Assembly (NCBI RefSeq): GCF_001937445.1
Contig: NZ_MSKS01000050.1
Span: 39,500 to 103,499, forward strand
Length of the DNA: 64,000 bases
Direction: 5' to 3'
Source: Actinomyces oris
GTDB taxonomy: Bacteria > Actinomycetota > Actinomycetes > Actinomycetales > Actinomycetaceae
The notes under the pieces are model-generated. The model was not told where the DNA came from. It searched no databases and worked only from the letters and a program-made list of their open reading frames with translations. The translations under genes and the position numbers were made by a program. This document shows positions 8,241-19,117 of the stretch, piece by piece. The stretch's first letter is position 1, and each line of letters begins with the position of its first letter.

Positions 8241-8447
8241 TGCCCAGCAGACCAGAGGCCCACCTCGACTCTGCAACGAGACATCCTGATTCGATGGAGG
8301 GCCAGGCAGCCCCTCGTGATGCGGTCGAGTACTGCCCGGTGGTGGCCTTCGTGCCGACCGGGATCCCTGTTCACTCGGTTACAGCCGCCCGATCTACGAG
8401 CAACTGGCGGCACCCCACAAGCGGATGATCGACGACGTACTTCTGCG
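8241..8447 (+). other. Gene-free stretch with a possible coding remnant
   Basis: Together with the palindromic element at 8448-8537 this makes about 400 bp between the toxin and citrate synthase. No intact gene is seen. One frame near 8380-8440 reads YSRPIYEQLAAPHKRMID, which looks protein-like and runs into the palindromic element. It may be a decayed gene interrupted by that element, but this is weak. Confidence 0.3.
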
Positions 8448-8537
8448 TCGGGGACGTACTTCTCCCCCAAACCACTGCGGGCGGACCTCAGTGGTTTGGG
8501 GGAGAACGCAGTCCTCGTCGGGAAAGTACGTCCCCGA
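8448..8537 (+). repeat. Palindromic MITE/REP-like element, copy 1
   Basis: 90-bp element with perfect 14-bp terminal inverted repeats, TCGGGGACGTACTT and AAGTACGTCCCCGA. It encloses a perfect 16-bp inner inverted repeat (CTCCCCCAAACCACTG at 8462-8477, partner at 8489-8504) and a 19-bp asymmetric insert before the right end. Its reverse complement aligns block by block with a second element at 42037-42145. It has no coding capacity. It lies just beyond the 3' end of citrate synthase. Confidence 0.8.
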
Positions 8538-8637
8538 CCCGCACCGCCCGGCCACAGAAACCGGCCACAAACAACCAGCCACAGACAACCGACCCTGGGC
8601 GACCGGCGTGAGCCCGTGAGCCTCAGACCCTCGCGAT

Positions 8638-10059
<1,422 letters not shown>

Positions 10060-10253
10060 CATGCCTCCTGGGGCTCGGGGCCGCACGCATCGCGACGGCG
10101 AGACCTGGGCCCACGGGGGTTCCGGCGGGCCCAGCGTCCACTGTACGGGGTGCGCCGTCACGACGTCGTCTCATGGGCTCACCGTGGGCCACCGGATCAG
10201 CCTGATCAGCCCGGATGAGCCCGCGGTGGGCACCAGCCGAGCACCCACCCGCG

Positions 10254-10271
10254 CTTGATAAACTTATCAAG
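10254..10271. promoter_or_regulatory. 18-bp palindrome upstream of citrate synthase
   Basis: CTTGATAA and TTATCAAG are separated by AC, a perfect AT-rich dyad in a GC-rich setting. It lies between dapC's stop (10307) and gltA's start (10059). Symmetry and composition suggest a MarR- or GntR-type operator. It has no adjacent T-tract to make it a terminator. Confidence 0.45.
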
Positions 10272-10306
10272 CCCAGCAGCGGCTGATCCGACTGGCTGTT
10301 CCAGCC

Positions 10307-11554
10307 TCAGCCGGCGAAGAGGGCGGCGGCCTCAGGCGAGCGCAGGCGCGCGGCGGCGGCGGCCACTCGCTCGTCGGTGTCGGTCAGGCTCATGCGCACC
10401 CGCCCGGCCCCGGCCTCGCCGTAGAAGTCGCCGGGGGCCACGACGATCCCGAGCTCGGCGAAGGCCCCCACGAGCTCGTAGGCGCTCATCGACTCGGGTC
10501 CCCGGAGCCACAGGTACAGGCCGGCCACGGAGGCCGGGTCGTTGACGAGACCGGCGGCAGCGGTCGCCTCGACGAGCACCTCGCGGCGCTCCCGGTAGAC
10601 CTCCTTCTGCACCTCCATGTGTGCCTCGTCGCCGAGGGCGGCCACGAGGGCGGCCTGCACCGGAGTCGGCATGAGCATGCCGGTGTGCTTGCGCACCTCG
10701 GTGACGGCGCCCACGAGCCGCGCGTCACCGGCGAGGAAGGCCGCCCGGTAGCCGGCCAGGTTGGACTGCTTGGACAGGGAGTACAGGGCGAGCAGGCCGC
10801 TTCGGCCCGCCTCTCCTCCGACCCGGGGGTCCAGGAGACTCGGGATCGGCTGGGTGTCCCACGGCGACTCCCAGCCGAGCTCGGCGTAGCACTCGTCGGA
10901 GATGACGACGGCGCCCCGTGCCCTGGCCCAGGCGACGATCCGGGCCATCTGCTCAACGCTCAGGACGTGCCCGTCGGGGTTGCCGGGGCTGTTGAGCCAG
11001 ACGACGGCCACGGGCGCGTCCTCGGCGATGCCCCAGGTGACGGGGTCGGCGTCGGTGTCCACGGGGACCGGGGTGGCCCCCACGAGGCGAGCGCCAACGT
11101 CGTAGGTGGGGTAGGCGGCTCTCGGGTGCAGGACGAGGTCGCCGGGGCGCACCCCCAGGTGCAGCGGCAGGAGAGCCACGGACTCCTTGGAGCCGATGGT
11201 GGGGATGACCTCGCCGTCACCCAGGCCGGCCACGCCCCGACGTCGTTCCATCCACTCGGCGATGGCGGCTCGCACCACGGGGGCGCCGACCGCCGTCGGG
11301 TAGCCGGGGGCGTTGGCGGCCGCGAACAGGGCGTTGCGGGCGATCTCGGGGGTGGGGTCGACGGGTGTCCCCACCGCCAGGTCGACGACGCCGTCCGAGT
11401 GCTGGGCGGCCCGCTCCCGGTAGGGGCTCAGCGAGTCCCAGGGGAAGTCGGGCAGGGCGAGGCGGCGGGGCAGGTGGGGGCTGGGGGAGGTCTCAGGAGT
11501 CGCGCTGGTGGTCACGGGTCCTGATTCTTCCTCACGAGCCGGGGACGTCTCCAC
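10307..11554 (-). CDS. dapC: Succinyldiaminopimelate transaminase
   Basis: PLP-dependent class I/II aminotransferase of the lysine/diaminopimelate pathway. About 415 aa from GTG 11554; a GTG at 11515 with AGGA upstream is an alternative start. Diagnostic DapC features are LPDFPWDSL, VDLAVGTPVDPTPE, GSKESVALLPLHLG and the PLP-lysine segment YSLSKQSNLAGYR. An Arg for substrate carboxylate binding occurs near the end (GRVRMSLT). It lies 21 bp downstream of the ferredoxin gene on the same strand. The fdx-dapC order is conserved in many actinobacteria (e.g. mycobacteria) and supports the assignment. Confidence 0.9.
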   Translation of the reverse strand: METSPAREEESGPVTTSATPETSPSPHLPRRLALPDFPWDSLSPYRERAAQHSDGVVDLAVGTPVDPTPEIARNALFAAANAPGYPTAVGAPVVRAAIAEWMERRRGVAGLGDGEVIPTIGSKESVALLPLHLGVRPGDLVLHPRAAYPTYDVGARLVGATPVPVDTDADPVTWGIAEDAPVAVVWLNSPGNPDGHVLSVEQMARIVAWARARGAVVISDECYAELGWESPWDTQPIPSLLDPRVGGEAGRSGLLALYSLSKQSNLAGYRAAFLAGDARLVGAVTEVRKHTGMLMPTPVQAALVAALGDEAHMEVQKEVYRERREVLVEATAAAGLVNDPASVAGLYLWLRGPESMSAYELVGAFAELGIVVAPGDFYGEAGAGRVRMSLTDTDERVAAAAARLRSPEAAALFAG

Positions 11555-11575
11555 CCCCAGTCCCCGCCCGCCGGC

Positions 11576-11926
11576 TCAGTAGCCGTTGGCCTCTTTCCAC
11601 TCCTCGTTCTGCGGGGGCAGGGCGGCGATCATGGGGTCGTCGTAGTCCAGCGCACCGGTCCTCTGGGCCCCTCCGGGCGAGCCGAGTCCCTTGAGCTCGA
11701 AGAAGTCGATGTTGGCGCGGGTGTAGTCCTCCCACTCCTCGGGAACATCGTCCTCGTAGAAGATCGCCTCGGTGGGGCAGACGGGCTCGCAGGCACCGCA
11801 GTCGACGCACTCGTCGGCGTTGATGTAGAGGCTGCGTTCACCCTCGTAGATGCAGTCGACGGGACACTCGTCGACGCAGGCACGGTCCTTGACGTCGACG
11901 CAGGGCTGGGCAATGACATACGTCAT
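11576..11926 (-). CDS. fdxA: Ferredoxin, 7Fe type
   Basis: 116-aa low-potential electron carrier. MTYVIAQPCVDVKDRACVDE opens the protein. It is followed by CPVDCIYEG and ECVDCGACEPVCPTEAIF, the spacing expected for one [3Fe-4S] and one [4Fe-4S] cluster with a long C-terminal tail (FELKGLG). The start is ATG 11926 with AAGGA upstream; a longer reading from 12040 runs into the promoter. A -10/-35 pair is visible upstream. Its redox partner is not evident locally. Confidence 0.93.
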   Translation of the reverse strand: MTYVIAQPCVDVKDRACVDECPVDCIYEGERSLYINADECVDCGACEPVCPTEAIFYEDDVPEEWEDYTRANIDFFELKGLGSPGGAQRTGALDYDDPMIAALPPQNEEWKEANGY

Positions 11927-12347
11927 GGCAGCAGTGTCCTTTCTTCTCTGGGGATCTGCCCACGCAGGTGAGCGGGGTCGGGCCAAGTATGGTCCCCCGG
12001 TGCCCGTCGGCCCAAGAGGTGAGAGAGTGGCCGTCAGCACGCCGAAAACTCAGGGTTGCCACACCGCGATTACGTCACTGCCGCAGCGCGAATGTCACAG
12101 GTAACACCAATCTCGGGCACCGCACGCCTCAGAGCGCGATCTGCGACGATCCGACTGAAAAGTGTCCAGCAGGGACGACTTTGACGCGCGACGCCACGCG
12201 ATCCACTCGCGTTTGCGCAGGTCAGAGAACCGCGGTCACGCAGAAGCGTTCTACGGTGTCATCAAAGTCGTCCCGTTTGGACAAAAGTCTCCTCCGACAC
12301 TGCTGCGTCGGCAGTCCTCTGAGCCGGGGGCGCAGACGGCGGCGCCG
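11927..12347 (-). other. 421-bp intergenic region between VanW-domain gene and fdxA
   Basis: No gene is supported. It holds the fdxA promoter near 11986-12015 and, at the far end, a short stem GACGGC/GCCGTC (12335-12349) overlapping the stop of the VanW-domain gene. The middle 250 bp shows nothing further that I can name. Confidence 0.6.
11986..12015 (-). promoter_or_regulatory. Candidate fdxA promoter
   Basis: On the minus strand, TTGGGC (12015-12010) and CATACT (11991-11986) form a plausible -35/-10 pair with an 18-bp spacer, 60 bp upstream of the fdxA start. Confidence 0.45.
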
Positions 12348-14936
12348 TCAGGAGCAGACGATGTCGTTGTCGGCGGCGTACTGGGTGGTGAGCACGTCGT
12401 CGGGCAGGGCCTTGCCGTCGTGCTTGCGGGTGCGGGTGACGGTGATGTCGAAGCCGGGGTTGCCGCCCGAGTAGGGCTCGCAGCCGGGGCCGGACTTGCG
12501 CTCAGTGGACACCGGGCGGAAGTTGAACCGGTCCGAGGAGGTGATCGACACGTCGTAGTACTTCGTGGACCACATGCGCACGTGAATCTGCTCGCCGTCC
12601 AGCCAGGCCTGGACCAGTACCGCGTGGGACGTGGAGTTGGTGAACTTCACGTCGAGCTTGCCGGTCCACAGGGTGGCCTCGCGCCCGGCCGGGTAGCGGT
12701 CGAAGTAGTACTGGTGGGCGTGGTGCTCGGTGTCGTCCATGCCGGCCTCGAAACCGGCGTTGAAGACGGTGGTGGCCACCTGGCTCAGCCCGCCGCCCAT
12801 GGAGTCGACGTGCTGCCCGTTGGAGATGACTCCGGCGTCGGCGAACCCGTGCTCGTAGTCGACCTCGCCGAGGGTCTTCTCCAGGGAGAAGACCTCACCG
12901 GGCTTGACGACGGTGCCGTTGACGAGCTCGGCCCCGCGGGTGAGGTTCTGGGTGCGCGGCGCGTCCCCACTGTTGTACGGGGTGGCGAACTCGCCGATCG
13001 CCTCGCTGATGCCCCACTCGTTCTGCGGCGTCTTCACCGTCGGCTCGGCCACGACCATCGGCAGGGTCACGGTCCGGCCGGCGGCGTCGGTGGCGGTGGT
13101 GCCGGCCTTGAGCAGGCTTGCGGACAGAGCGGCGGTGTCGATGACCTTGCCCTGGGCGGCGGGGACGTACTGGGGGCGTGCCCCGGGTGCGCCGGTGGCG
13201 GAGCCGTCGATCTTCCAGGTCGCGTTCTGGGCGGGGGTCTCGACCTGACCGATCCTGGCGACGACGCCGTCACGCAGTGCGGTCGGGTCGAAGGTGGCGC
13301 TCAAGGTGCCGCCCTCGGAGGAGATCTTCAGCATCTCGGCTGTGTCCTGCGGTGAGAAGGCCGCGGCCGCGCCGGGGCTCTTGCTCTGCGCGCCGGTGCC
13401 CGCCGTGTTCACGGTCAGTCCGCTGGACAGCAGCGGCGTGAGCGTGCCGTCGACGAACTTGGCGGCCTCCTCGTCGGTGATGGCGGGGATCGCGGTGCCC
13501 TCGGCCATGGCGAGGGTCTTCTTGCCCAGGGGCCAGCTACCGGAGAGCTGTTTGAGAGAGGCGTCGACGTCGAGCCCGATGCCGTTGCTCGCGGGCGTGG
13601 TGACCGGCTTGGTGCCCTCCAGGGTCACGGTCGCCGAGACCGCGCCATTGGCCATCGTGTCGACCCGGTCCTCCAGGGCGCCGCGCAGCGCGGTGGAATC
13701 GACCCGGATGACGGCCTCGGTGCGCTGGCCGCCGAGGCGCTGAGCCAGGGTGAGGGGGTTGAGGGTGAAGCCGGTGAGCTTCTTGACCGAGGCGTCGGTG
13801 TCGACCGAGACACCTGACTTGGCGGGCACGAGCTCGGAGCTGCCCTGCCCGACAGTGAGGGTGACGGGCTGGGCGAGCTGGTCGCCGATGCCCTTGCCGA
13901 CGCGGTCGCGGGCCTCCTTGGGGCTCAGACCGGAGACATCGACACCGGAGACGATGGTGCCCGAGGCGATGTGCTGGGTGGTCCACCAGGCGATGCCACC
14001 CCAGGCCAGCAGCAGGGCCGCGGCCCCGGCGGCGCAGGCGGCGGGGATGAGGCGCCGACGGCGTGAGGCGCCCGACCCGGCGGCCGTACCGTTGGTCTTC
14101 TTCGCAACGTCCTGGGCCTTGGAGGGCTTGCGCGCCTTCTTGGCCGCGGCCAGGGTCCCGGCGACGGCGGGCGTGGCCTGCGCGGGCGCTGAGGGCGACG
14201 CCCCGGACAGGCTCTTCGGTGCGATCGATGGCGGCATGTCGCCGGAGCCGGGGCTCCATACGGTGCCCCGCCGGGTCTCGTCGGCCGCGTCGGCGCCGGC
14301 CGACTCATAGGGCGAGAGGACCTCGGCAGGGGTGGCGGCCTCGTCGACGACGCGCATCGATGCCGGCGTCGCCACCGGTTCAGCGGCTTCTACAGCGGCT
14401 GACTCAACGGGCTCGTCGCCAGGGGCGGAGGTCTTGTCGGCACCCTGGTCGGCGACCTCGCCGGTGTCCTCGGCGGCGGGAGCCTTCTCCTCCGGCTGCT
14501 CGACGACGGGAGCCTGCTCGGGCTCCTCAGGTCCCTCGGACTTCTCAGGCTGCTCGGTGGCCGGAGCCGCCTCGGACTCCTCGCTCTGACCGACCGGCTC
14601 AGCCGGCGCAGCGGCCTGGGCCGGCTCGGCAGGCTCCGCAGGCTCGTCCTGAGACTCATCCTCGAGGTTGAGGGTCGGGGTGTCGTCAGCGTCCCCGCCC
14701 TGAGTACAGGAGGTGGGCTCACCCGCACCCTGGTCGGCGACCTCGCCGGTGTCCTCGGCGACGGGAGCCTTCTCGGGCTCCTCAGGTCCCTCGGACTTCT
14801 CAGGCTGCTCGGTGGCCGGAGCCGCCTCGGACTCCTCGGCCTGACCGACCGGCTCAGTAACCTCAACGGGCTCGAGGGCGTCGGCTGCGGCCTCGGAGGC
14901 GGCGGGCTTCTCCCCGCGGTTGACGGACTGGCTCAT
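12348..14936 (-). CDS. VanW-domain cell-envelope protein with long acidic N-terminus
   Basis: 862-aa protein. Residues 1-290 are an acidic Glu/Pro/Ala-rich, probably disordered, intracellular region. Within it, segments about 28-72 and 113-166 repeat each other (EESEAAPATEQPEKSEG in both). One membrane helix lies at about 297-319 (AACAAGAAALLLAWGGIAWW), preceded by RRRR. The outside part has YoaR-type peptidoglycan-binding-like domains, beginning SGTIVSGVDVSGLSPKEA. The C-terminal ~200 residues are a VanW domain (LVNGTVVKPGEVFSLEKTLG, then SMGGGLSQVATTVFNA). VanW's biochemical role is unknown; a cell-wall role is inferred. It lies 15 bp downstream of typA on the same strand. Confidence 0.85.
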   Translation of the reverse strand: MSQSVNRGEKPAASEAAADALEPVEVTEPVGQAEESEAAPATEQPEKSEGPEEPEKAPVAEDTGEVADQGAGEPTSCTQGGDADDTPTLNLEDESQDEPAEPAEPAQAAAPAEPVGQSEESEAAPATEQPEKSEGPEEPEQAPVVEQPEEKAPAAEDTGEVADQGADKTSAPGDEPVESAAVEAAEPVATPASMRVVDEAATPAEVLSPYESAGADAADETRRGTVWSPGSGDMPPSIAPKSLSGASPSAPAQATPAVAGTLAAAKKARKPSKAQDVAKKTNGTAAGSGASRRRRLIPAACAAGAAALLLAWGGIAWWTTQHIASGTIVSGVDVSGLSPKEARDRVGKGIGDQLAQPVTLTVGQGSSELVPAKSGVSVDTDASVKKLTGFTLNPLTLAQRLGGQRTEAVIRVDSTALRGALEDRVDTMANGAVSATVTLEGTKPVTTPASNGIGLDVDASLKQLSGSWPLGKKTLAMAEGTAIPAITDEEAAKFVDGTLTPLLSSGLTVNTAGTGAQSKSPGAAAAFSPQDTAEMLKISSEGGTLSATFDPTALRDGVVARIGQVETPAQNATWKIDGSATGAPGARPQYVPAAQGKVIDTAALSASLLKAGTTATDAAGRTVTLPMVVAEPTVKTPQNEWGISEAIGEFATPYNSGDAPRTQNLTRGAELVNGTVVKPGEVFSLEKTLGEVDYEHGFADAGVISNGQHVDSMGGGLSQVATTVFNAGFEAGMDDTEHHAHQYYFDRYPAGREATLWTGKLDVKFTNSTSHAVLVQAWLDGEQIHVRMWSTKYYDVSITSSDRFNFRPVSTERKSGPGCEPYSGGNPGFDITVTRTRKHDGKALPDDVLTTQYAADNDIVCS
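14517..14583 (-). repeat. Direct repeat within VanW-domain gene, copy A
   Basis: 67 bp identical to 14772-14838, offset 255 bp (85 codons, in frame). It encodes the EESEAAPATEQPEKSEG block of the acidic N-terminus. Recombination between the copies would delete or add 85 codons without a frameshift. Confidence 0.85.
14772..14838 (-). repeat. Direct repeat within VanW-domain gene, copy B
   Basis: Exact partner of 14517-14583. Flanking sequence is also related but mismatched, so the duplicated unit was longer and has since diverged at its edges. Confidence 0.85.
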
Positions 14937-14951
14937 GGGCGGCGGTTCCTC

Positions 14952-16874
14952 TCAGGCCTCGGCACGACGACGGCGGGCGTTCTCGCGGAAGCGCTCCTGG
15001 GAGTTGAGGATGACCTTGCGGATGCGCACGGCCTCCGGGGTGACCTCGACGCACTCGTCGTCGGCGGCGAACTCGAGGGCCTCCTCCAGGGTGAGGCGGC
15101 GCGGCGGCACGAGGGCCTCGAAGGTGTCCGCGGTCGAGGAGCGCATGTTGGTCTGCTGCTTCTCGCGGACCACGTTGACGTCCATGTCCTCGCCGCGGGG
15201 GTTCTCCCCCACGACCTGTCCCTCGTAGGTCTCCTGGGTGGGCTCGACGAAGAAGCTGCCGCGGTCCTGGAGGCGGATGAGCGCGTAGGCGGTCACGGCT
15301 CCGGCGCGGTCGGAGACGAGGGAGCCGGTGGTGCGCGAGACGATCTTCCCGGCCCAGGGGGCGTAGCCCTCGGCGATGGAGGAGGCGATGCCGGTGCCGC
15401 GGGTCTCGGTGAGGAACTGGGTGCGGAAGCCGATGAGGCCGCGGGCCGGCACAAGGAACTCCATGCGGATCCAGCCGGTGCCGTGGTTGGTCATGGTCTC
15501 CATCTGGCCTTTGCGGGCGGCCATGAGCTGGGTGACGGCGCCCAGGTACTCCTCGGGGACGTCAATAGTCATGCGCTCGATGGGCTCGTGGCGCTTGCCG
15601 TCGATGGTGCGGGTGACCACCTGGGGCTTGCCGACGGTCAGCTCGAATCCCTCGCGACGCATCTGCTCCACGAGGATCGCCAGCGCCAGCTCGCCGCGCC
15701 CCTGCACCTCCCAGGCGTCGGGCCGCGTGGTGGGCAGGACTCGCAGGGACACGTTGCCGATGAGCTCGCGGTCCAGGCGGTCCTTGACCTGACGGGCGGT
15801 GACCTTGGCGCCCTTGGTGCGCCCGGCCATCGGGGAGGTGTTGATGCCGATGGTCATGGCGATGGCCGGGTCGTCCACGGTGATGAGCGGCAGGGGGCGC
15901 GGGTCCTCGGGGTCCACGAGGGACTCGCCGATGGTGATGTCCTCGATCCCGGCGACAGCGACGATGTCACCGGCGTGCGCCTCCTCGGCGGGCTTGCGGT
16001 CCAGCCCCTCGGTGACGAGGAGCTCGGAGACGCGGGCGGAGGCCAGGGAGCCGTCGTGGCGGGCCCAGGCCACCGTCTGCCCCTTGCGCAGGGTGCCGTT
16101 GTGGATGCGCAGCAGCGCCAGGCGCCCCAGGAAGGGGGAGGCGTCCAGGTTGGTGACGTGGGCCTGCAGGGGGGCGCCCTCCTCGTAGGAGGGGCCGGGG
16201 ATCCGCTCGATGATGGTGCGGAAGAGTGGCTCGAGGTTCTCGTTGGCCGGCAGCTCGCCGTCGGCCGGGGCCTCGGTGTCGGCGCGGCGGGCCTTGGCGG
16301 AGGCGTAGATGACGGGCACGTCCAGGACGGCGTCGAGGTCGATGTCGGGGTGCTCGTCGGCCAGGTCGCTGGCCAGGGACAGCAGCAGGTCGGTGGACTC
16401 GGAGACGACCTCGTCGAGCCGGGAGTCGGGGCGGTCCACCTTGTTGACCACGAGGATGACCGGCAGGTTCGCGGCCAGGGCCTTGCGCAGCACGAAGCGG
16501 GTCTGGGGCAGGGGCCCCTCGGAGGCGTCGACGAGGAGGACGACGCCGTCGACCATGGACAGCCCCCGCTCGACCTCACCGCCGAAGTCGGCGTGGCCGG
16601 GGGTGTCGATGACGTTGATGATGATGCCCTCGGGGCAGCCGGCGTCCGCGGCGGAGGGGCCCGAGTAGTGGACCGCCGTGTTCTTGGCGAGGATCGTGAT
16701 GCCCTTCTCACGCTCCAGTTCGCCGGAGTCCATGACGCGCTCGCCGGTGGTCTCCTCGGTGGCCCGGGCCCCGAAGGCGCCCGCCTCCCAGAGCATGGCG
16801 TCGACAAGAGTGGTCTTGCCGTGGTCGACGTGGGCGACAATGGCGACGTTGCGCAGATCCTGGCGCACGCTCAT
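14952..16874 (-). CDS. typA: Translational GTPase TypA/BipA
   Basis: Ribosome-binding GTPase involved in stress adaptation and ribosome assembly, 640 aa. The G1 motif AHVDHGKTT is at about 15-23, the G3 motif DTPGHADF follows, and NKVDRPDSR is the G4 motif. EF-G-like domain III and V sequences and the TypA-specific C-terminal domain ([18 protein letters not shown], then [20 protein letters not shown]) are intact. The start at 16874 matches the [19 protein letters not shown] opening; the earlier in-frame start has no conserved residues. Confidence 0.95.
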   Translation of the reverse strand: MSVRQDLRNVAIVAHVDHGKTTLVDAMLWEAGAFGARATEETTGERVMDSGELEREKGITILAKNTAVHYSGPSAADAGCPEGIIINVIDTPGHADFGGEVERGLSMVDGVVLLVDASEGPLPQTRFVLRKALAANLPVILVVNKVDRPDSRLDEVVSESTDLLLSLASDLADEHPDIDLDAVLDVPVIYASAKARRADTEAPADGELPANENLEPLFRTIIERIPGPSYEEGAPLQAHVTNLDASPFLGRLALLRIHNGTLRKGQTVAWARHDGSLASARVSELLVTEGLDRKPAEEAHAGDIVAVAGIEDITIGESLVDPEDPRPLPLITVDDPAIAMTIGINTSPMAGRTKGAKVTARQVKDRLDRELIGNVSLRVLPTTRPDAWEVQGRGELALAILVEQMRREGFELTVGKPQVVTRTIDGKRHEPIERMTIDVPEEYLGAVTQLMAARKGQMETMTNHGTGWIRMEFLVPARGLIGFRTQFLTETRGTGIASSIAEGYAPWAGKIVSRTTGSLVSDRAGAVTAYALIRLQDRGSFFVEPTQETYEGQVVGENPRGEDMDVNVVREKQQTNMRSSTADTFEALVPPRRLTLEEALEFAADDECVEVTPEAVRIRKVILNSQERFRENARRRRAEA

Positions 16875-17082
16875 AGGGGGCACTTCTTCCGGTGGGAGGA
16901 CGCCGCGGGCCAGACACCGCTCAGGCACCGACCACAGGGCACGAAACATGGAAAGACTAGAGGACGCCGGTCGCGACCTGCCATGGCAAGGCCAACACCC
17001 GGCCTGTGCCGCCCCTCACCTCGACCATTCAGGCACCGGCAGCATCAACCGCCTTGCGGAACTGCGAACCACGAGCTGCCGG

Positions 17083-18285
17083 TCACTCCGCAGCCGATTC
17101 GACGTCCTTCACCTCCGGAGAAGCGGCATACGCCCACAGGCACCCGAGCAGCACCACGACGCATACCCCAGCGGTCATCAGTACACCCGCATCTTGCCCC
17201 AGCCACACCGCAAGGGCAGGAACAGCCACATAGCCAAGCGGCGCGACGCCATCCCCGGCGAGGTAGTCCAAGGCGAACACAGAAGGCAGTGCATCACGCT
17301 CGACTCGAGACTGAAGAAAGGTCTCCCAAGCCACACTCGTCGCCGCAATCACGGCACTTGATGCAAAGAGGGACACCGCGACCAGCCATAGAGGCGCACC
17401 GAGCACCACGCTGACCGGAACCGGGACGAAGCTGAGAAGCGCAATCAGGCACAGCACTGGGCGCGACAGGTGGGATGGCAGACGAACCAAGGACCCCACG
17501 ATTCCACCGACCGCAAACAGGGACTCGCTGACACCGATGAACCATAACGCCTGATACTCATCGCGCAGCACGACGGGGCATAGCGTCATGTAGCTTCCCC
17601 ACACAGTAAAGTGCCACACCCCGGAGCCGACCAGCACAACGAGAACACCTCGGGAACGTGAAGCGGCCTGCAGTCCCCGCTTCAGCGCGGTCACGCGATC
17701 CGCAGCACCTGTTCTGCGCCCCTTTGGCAGGCGACTCTGGGAGAGCAGACACACGAGCATCAGCAGGGATATCAGCCACCAAGCATCCGAAACACCTCGC
17801 CATGACTGCACCAGCGCAATAGCTCCAGGGCCGGCGACCGCGCACAGGCCGGCGACGACAGCCCTGGCAGAATTCATCCGATCCAGCAGATCCGACCGCA
17901 CCAGGTCTGCGACATAGGACCCCATCGTTGGATACATGATCGATGCGACAAACTCCAAGGCGAACGACACAGTGACGTACACGCCGAGGCCAACCGAGCC
18001 GGCACGACTCAGCATCGCGATCCCGCCACAGATGACGATCCATGCGGCTGCCGCACCGCCGAACATGGTCTTGGGGCTGACGTGGACCAGCATCTGCGGA
18101 GCCAACAACGCGCCCAGGATGCCCGGCAGCGCGCCCACACCGAGAACCAGCCCGACGCCGGAGGCACTGTAACCTTCCGACGCCACAGCCATCGCCAGCA
18201 ATACGGGAACCGCCGAATTCGCCAGGACATACAGGCCTCGCGACACAAGAAACTCAACAACATAGTCCTGCGCCATCAGCTTCAT
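17083..18285 (-). CDS. MFS transporter
   Basis: 400-aa polytopic protein with about 12 hydrophobic helices and the substructure of small-molecule exporters. It has an N-terminal helix pair, a central basic loop with [19 protein letters not shown], and a late segment [20 protein letters not shown]. The start is ATG 18285 with GGGAGGGG 6 nt before. GC content looks moderately lower than in the flanking genes, hinting at later acquisition. No regulator is adjacent and the substrate is unknown; the loop resembles those of macrolide-efflux-like MFS proteins, but I would not go further. Confidence 0.75.
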   Translation of the reverse strand: MKLMAQDYVVEFLVSRGLYVLANSAVPVLLAMAVASEGYSASGVGLVLGVGALPGILGALLAPQMLVHVSPKTMFGGAAAAWIVICGGIAMLSRAGSVGLGVYVTVSFALEFVASIMYPTMGSYVADLVRSDLLDRMNSARAVVAGLCAVAGPGAIALVQSWRGVSDAWWLISLLMLVCLLSQSRLPKGRRTGAADRVTALKRGLQAASRSRGVLVVLVGSGVWHFTVWGSYMTLCPVVLRDEYQALWFIGVSESLFAVGGIVGSLVRLPSHLSRPVLCLIALLSFVPVPVSVVLGAPLWLVAVSLFASSAVIAATSVAWETFLQSRVERDALPSVFALDYLAGDGVAPLGYVAVPALAVWLGQDAGVLMTAGVCVVVLLGCLWAYAASPEVKDVESAAE

Positions 18286-18360
18286 TCGACTACCCCTCCC
18301 GCCGCGCTCTCAATGCGCGCTCGTCCGTCTCGCCGTCCATCGGAGCAGTGGTAGGTCACG

Positions 18361-19113
18361 TCACAGGAGCACGGTCACGGCCGCGAGCGCGACGGCGAGC
18401 AGCCCTGCGGTGACGACGACCGGGCGGTTGAGGCTGCTGGTCACGCCGACGGCCGCACCGGGCGCCGTATCGTCGGCGGCCCGAGCGGGACGGCTGCGCA
18501 CCTGCTCGGCATAGGCCTCGATGAGGGCCCCGGCGTCACCGGTGTCGAGGTTGGTGTGGTAGCGCCCCTCCCCCGCCAGGTACTCCGGGCGCACCGCCGG
18601 GGCCGGCTCGGCGTCTCGCAGGCCGTCGCGCCGCTCCTGCTGCTCGCGCAGCTCCTGGCGGCGTCGGAAGGACTCGGCCATGCCGCCGCGGCGGGGAGCG
18701 GCCGAGGCCCGCACCTCGACGTCGTCGCGGGTGATGACCGACAGCCCCCAGCGGGTACGGCACATCTCGACCTCGCCCCAACCCAGCACATGAGTGCGCC
18801 AGGCGTTGCGGATGGTGAGGGCCTGCGAGGTCAGGGTGATCTGCGGGGCCCACCACAGCAGCCAGGTGAGGAAGGTGAGCAGCCCCGCCCAGGCCAGGGT
18901 GCGCAGGCCGTGGCCGGCGCCGTCGGCCAGGCCGATCGTCAGGGACATCCCCACTGCGGCCAGGCCGATGAGGGCGGTGCCCAGGCGGGCCGGCAGGGAG
19001 CGGATGACGACGGTCGGCATGACCGGGGGCACAGTGGTGGACACGTCTTCTTGCACGGGCGCATCATGCCGCACCGGCTCTCGTCCGTCGTCATCCGCTC
19101 CGGTTGAGGGCAC
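18361..19113 (-). CDS. PH-domain-containing membrane protein
   Basis: 250-aa protein. Two membrane helices occur at about 45-62 and 70-90. A bacterial PH-like segment follows (PQITLTSQALTIRNAWRTHV, then WGEVEMCRTRWGLSVITRDD). After it come a charged linker and a last helix at the C-terminus (VVVTAGLLAVALAAVTVLL). This layout matches the small actinobacterial PH-domain (DUF2581-like) membrane proteins of unknown role. It starts with GTG 19113, 4 nt after the stop of the peptide-binding protein gene, so it may be co-transcribed with the importer; an internal ATG at residue 32 is an alternative start. Confidence 0.65.
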   Translation of the reverse strand: MPSTGADDDGREPVRHDAPVQEDVSTTVPPVMPTVVIRSLPARLGTALIGLAAVGMSLTIGLADGAGHGLRTLAWAGLLTFLTWLLWWAPQITLTSQALTIRNAWRTHVLGWGEVEMCRTRWGLSVITRDDVEVRASAAPRRGGMAESFRRRQELREQQERRDGLRDAEPAPAVRPEYLAGEGRYHTNLDTGDAGALIEAYAEQVRSRPARAADDTAPGAAVGVTSSLNRPVVVTAGLLAVALAAVTVLL

Positions 19114-19117
19114 CGGC

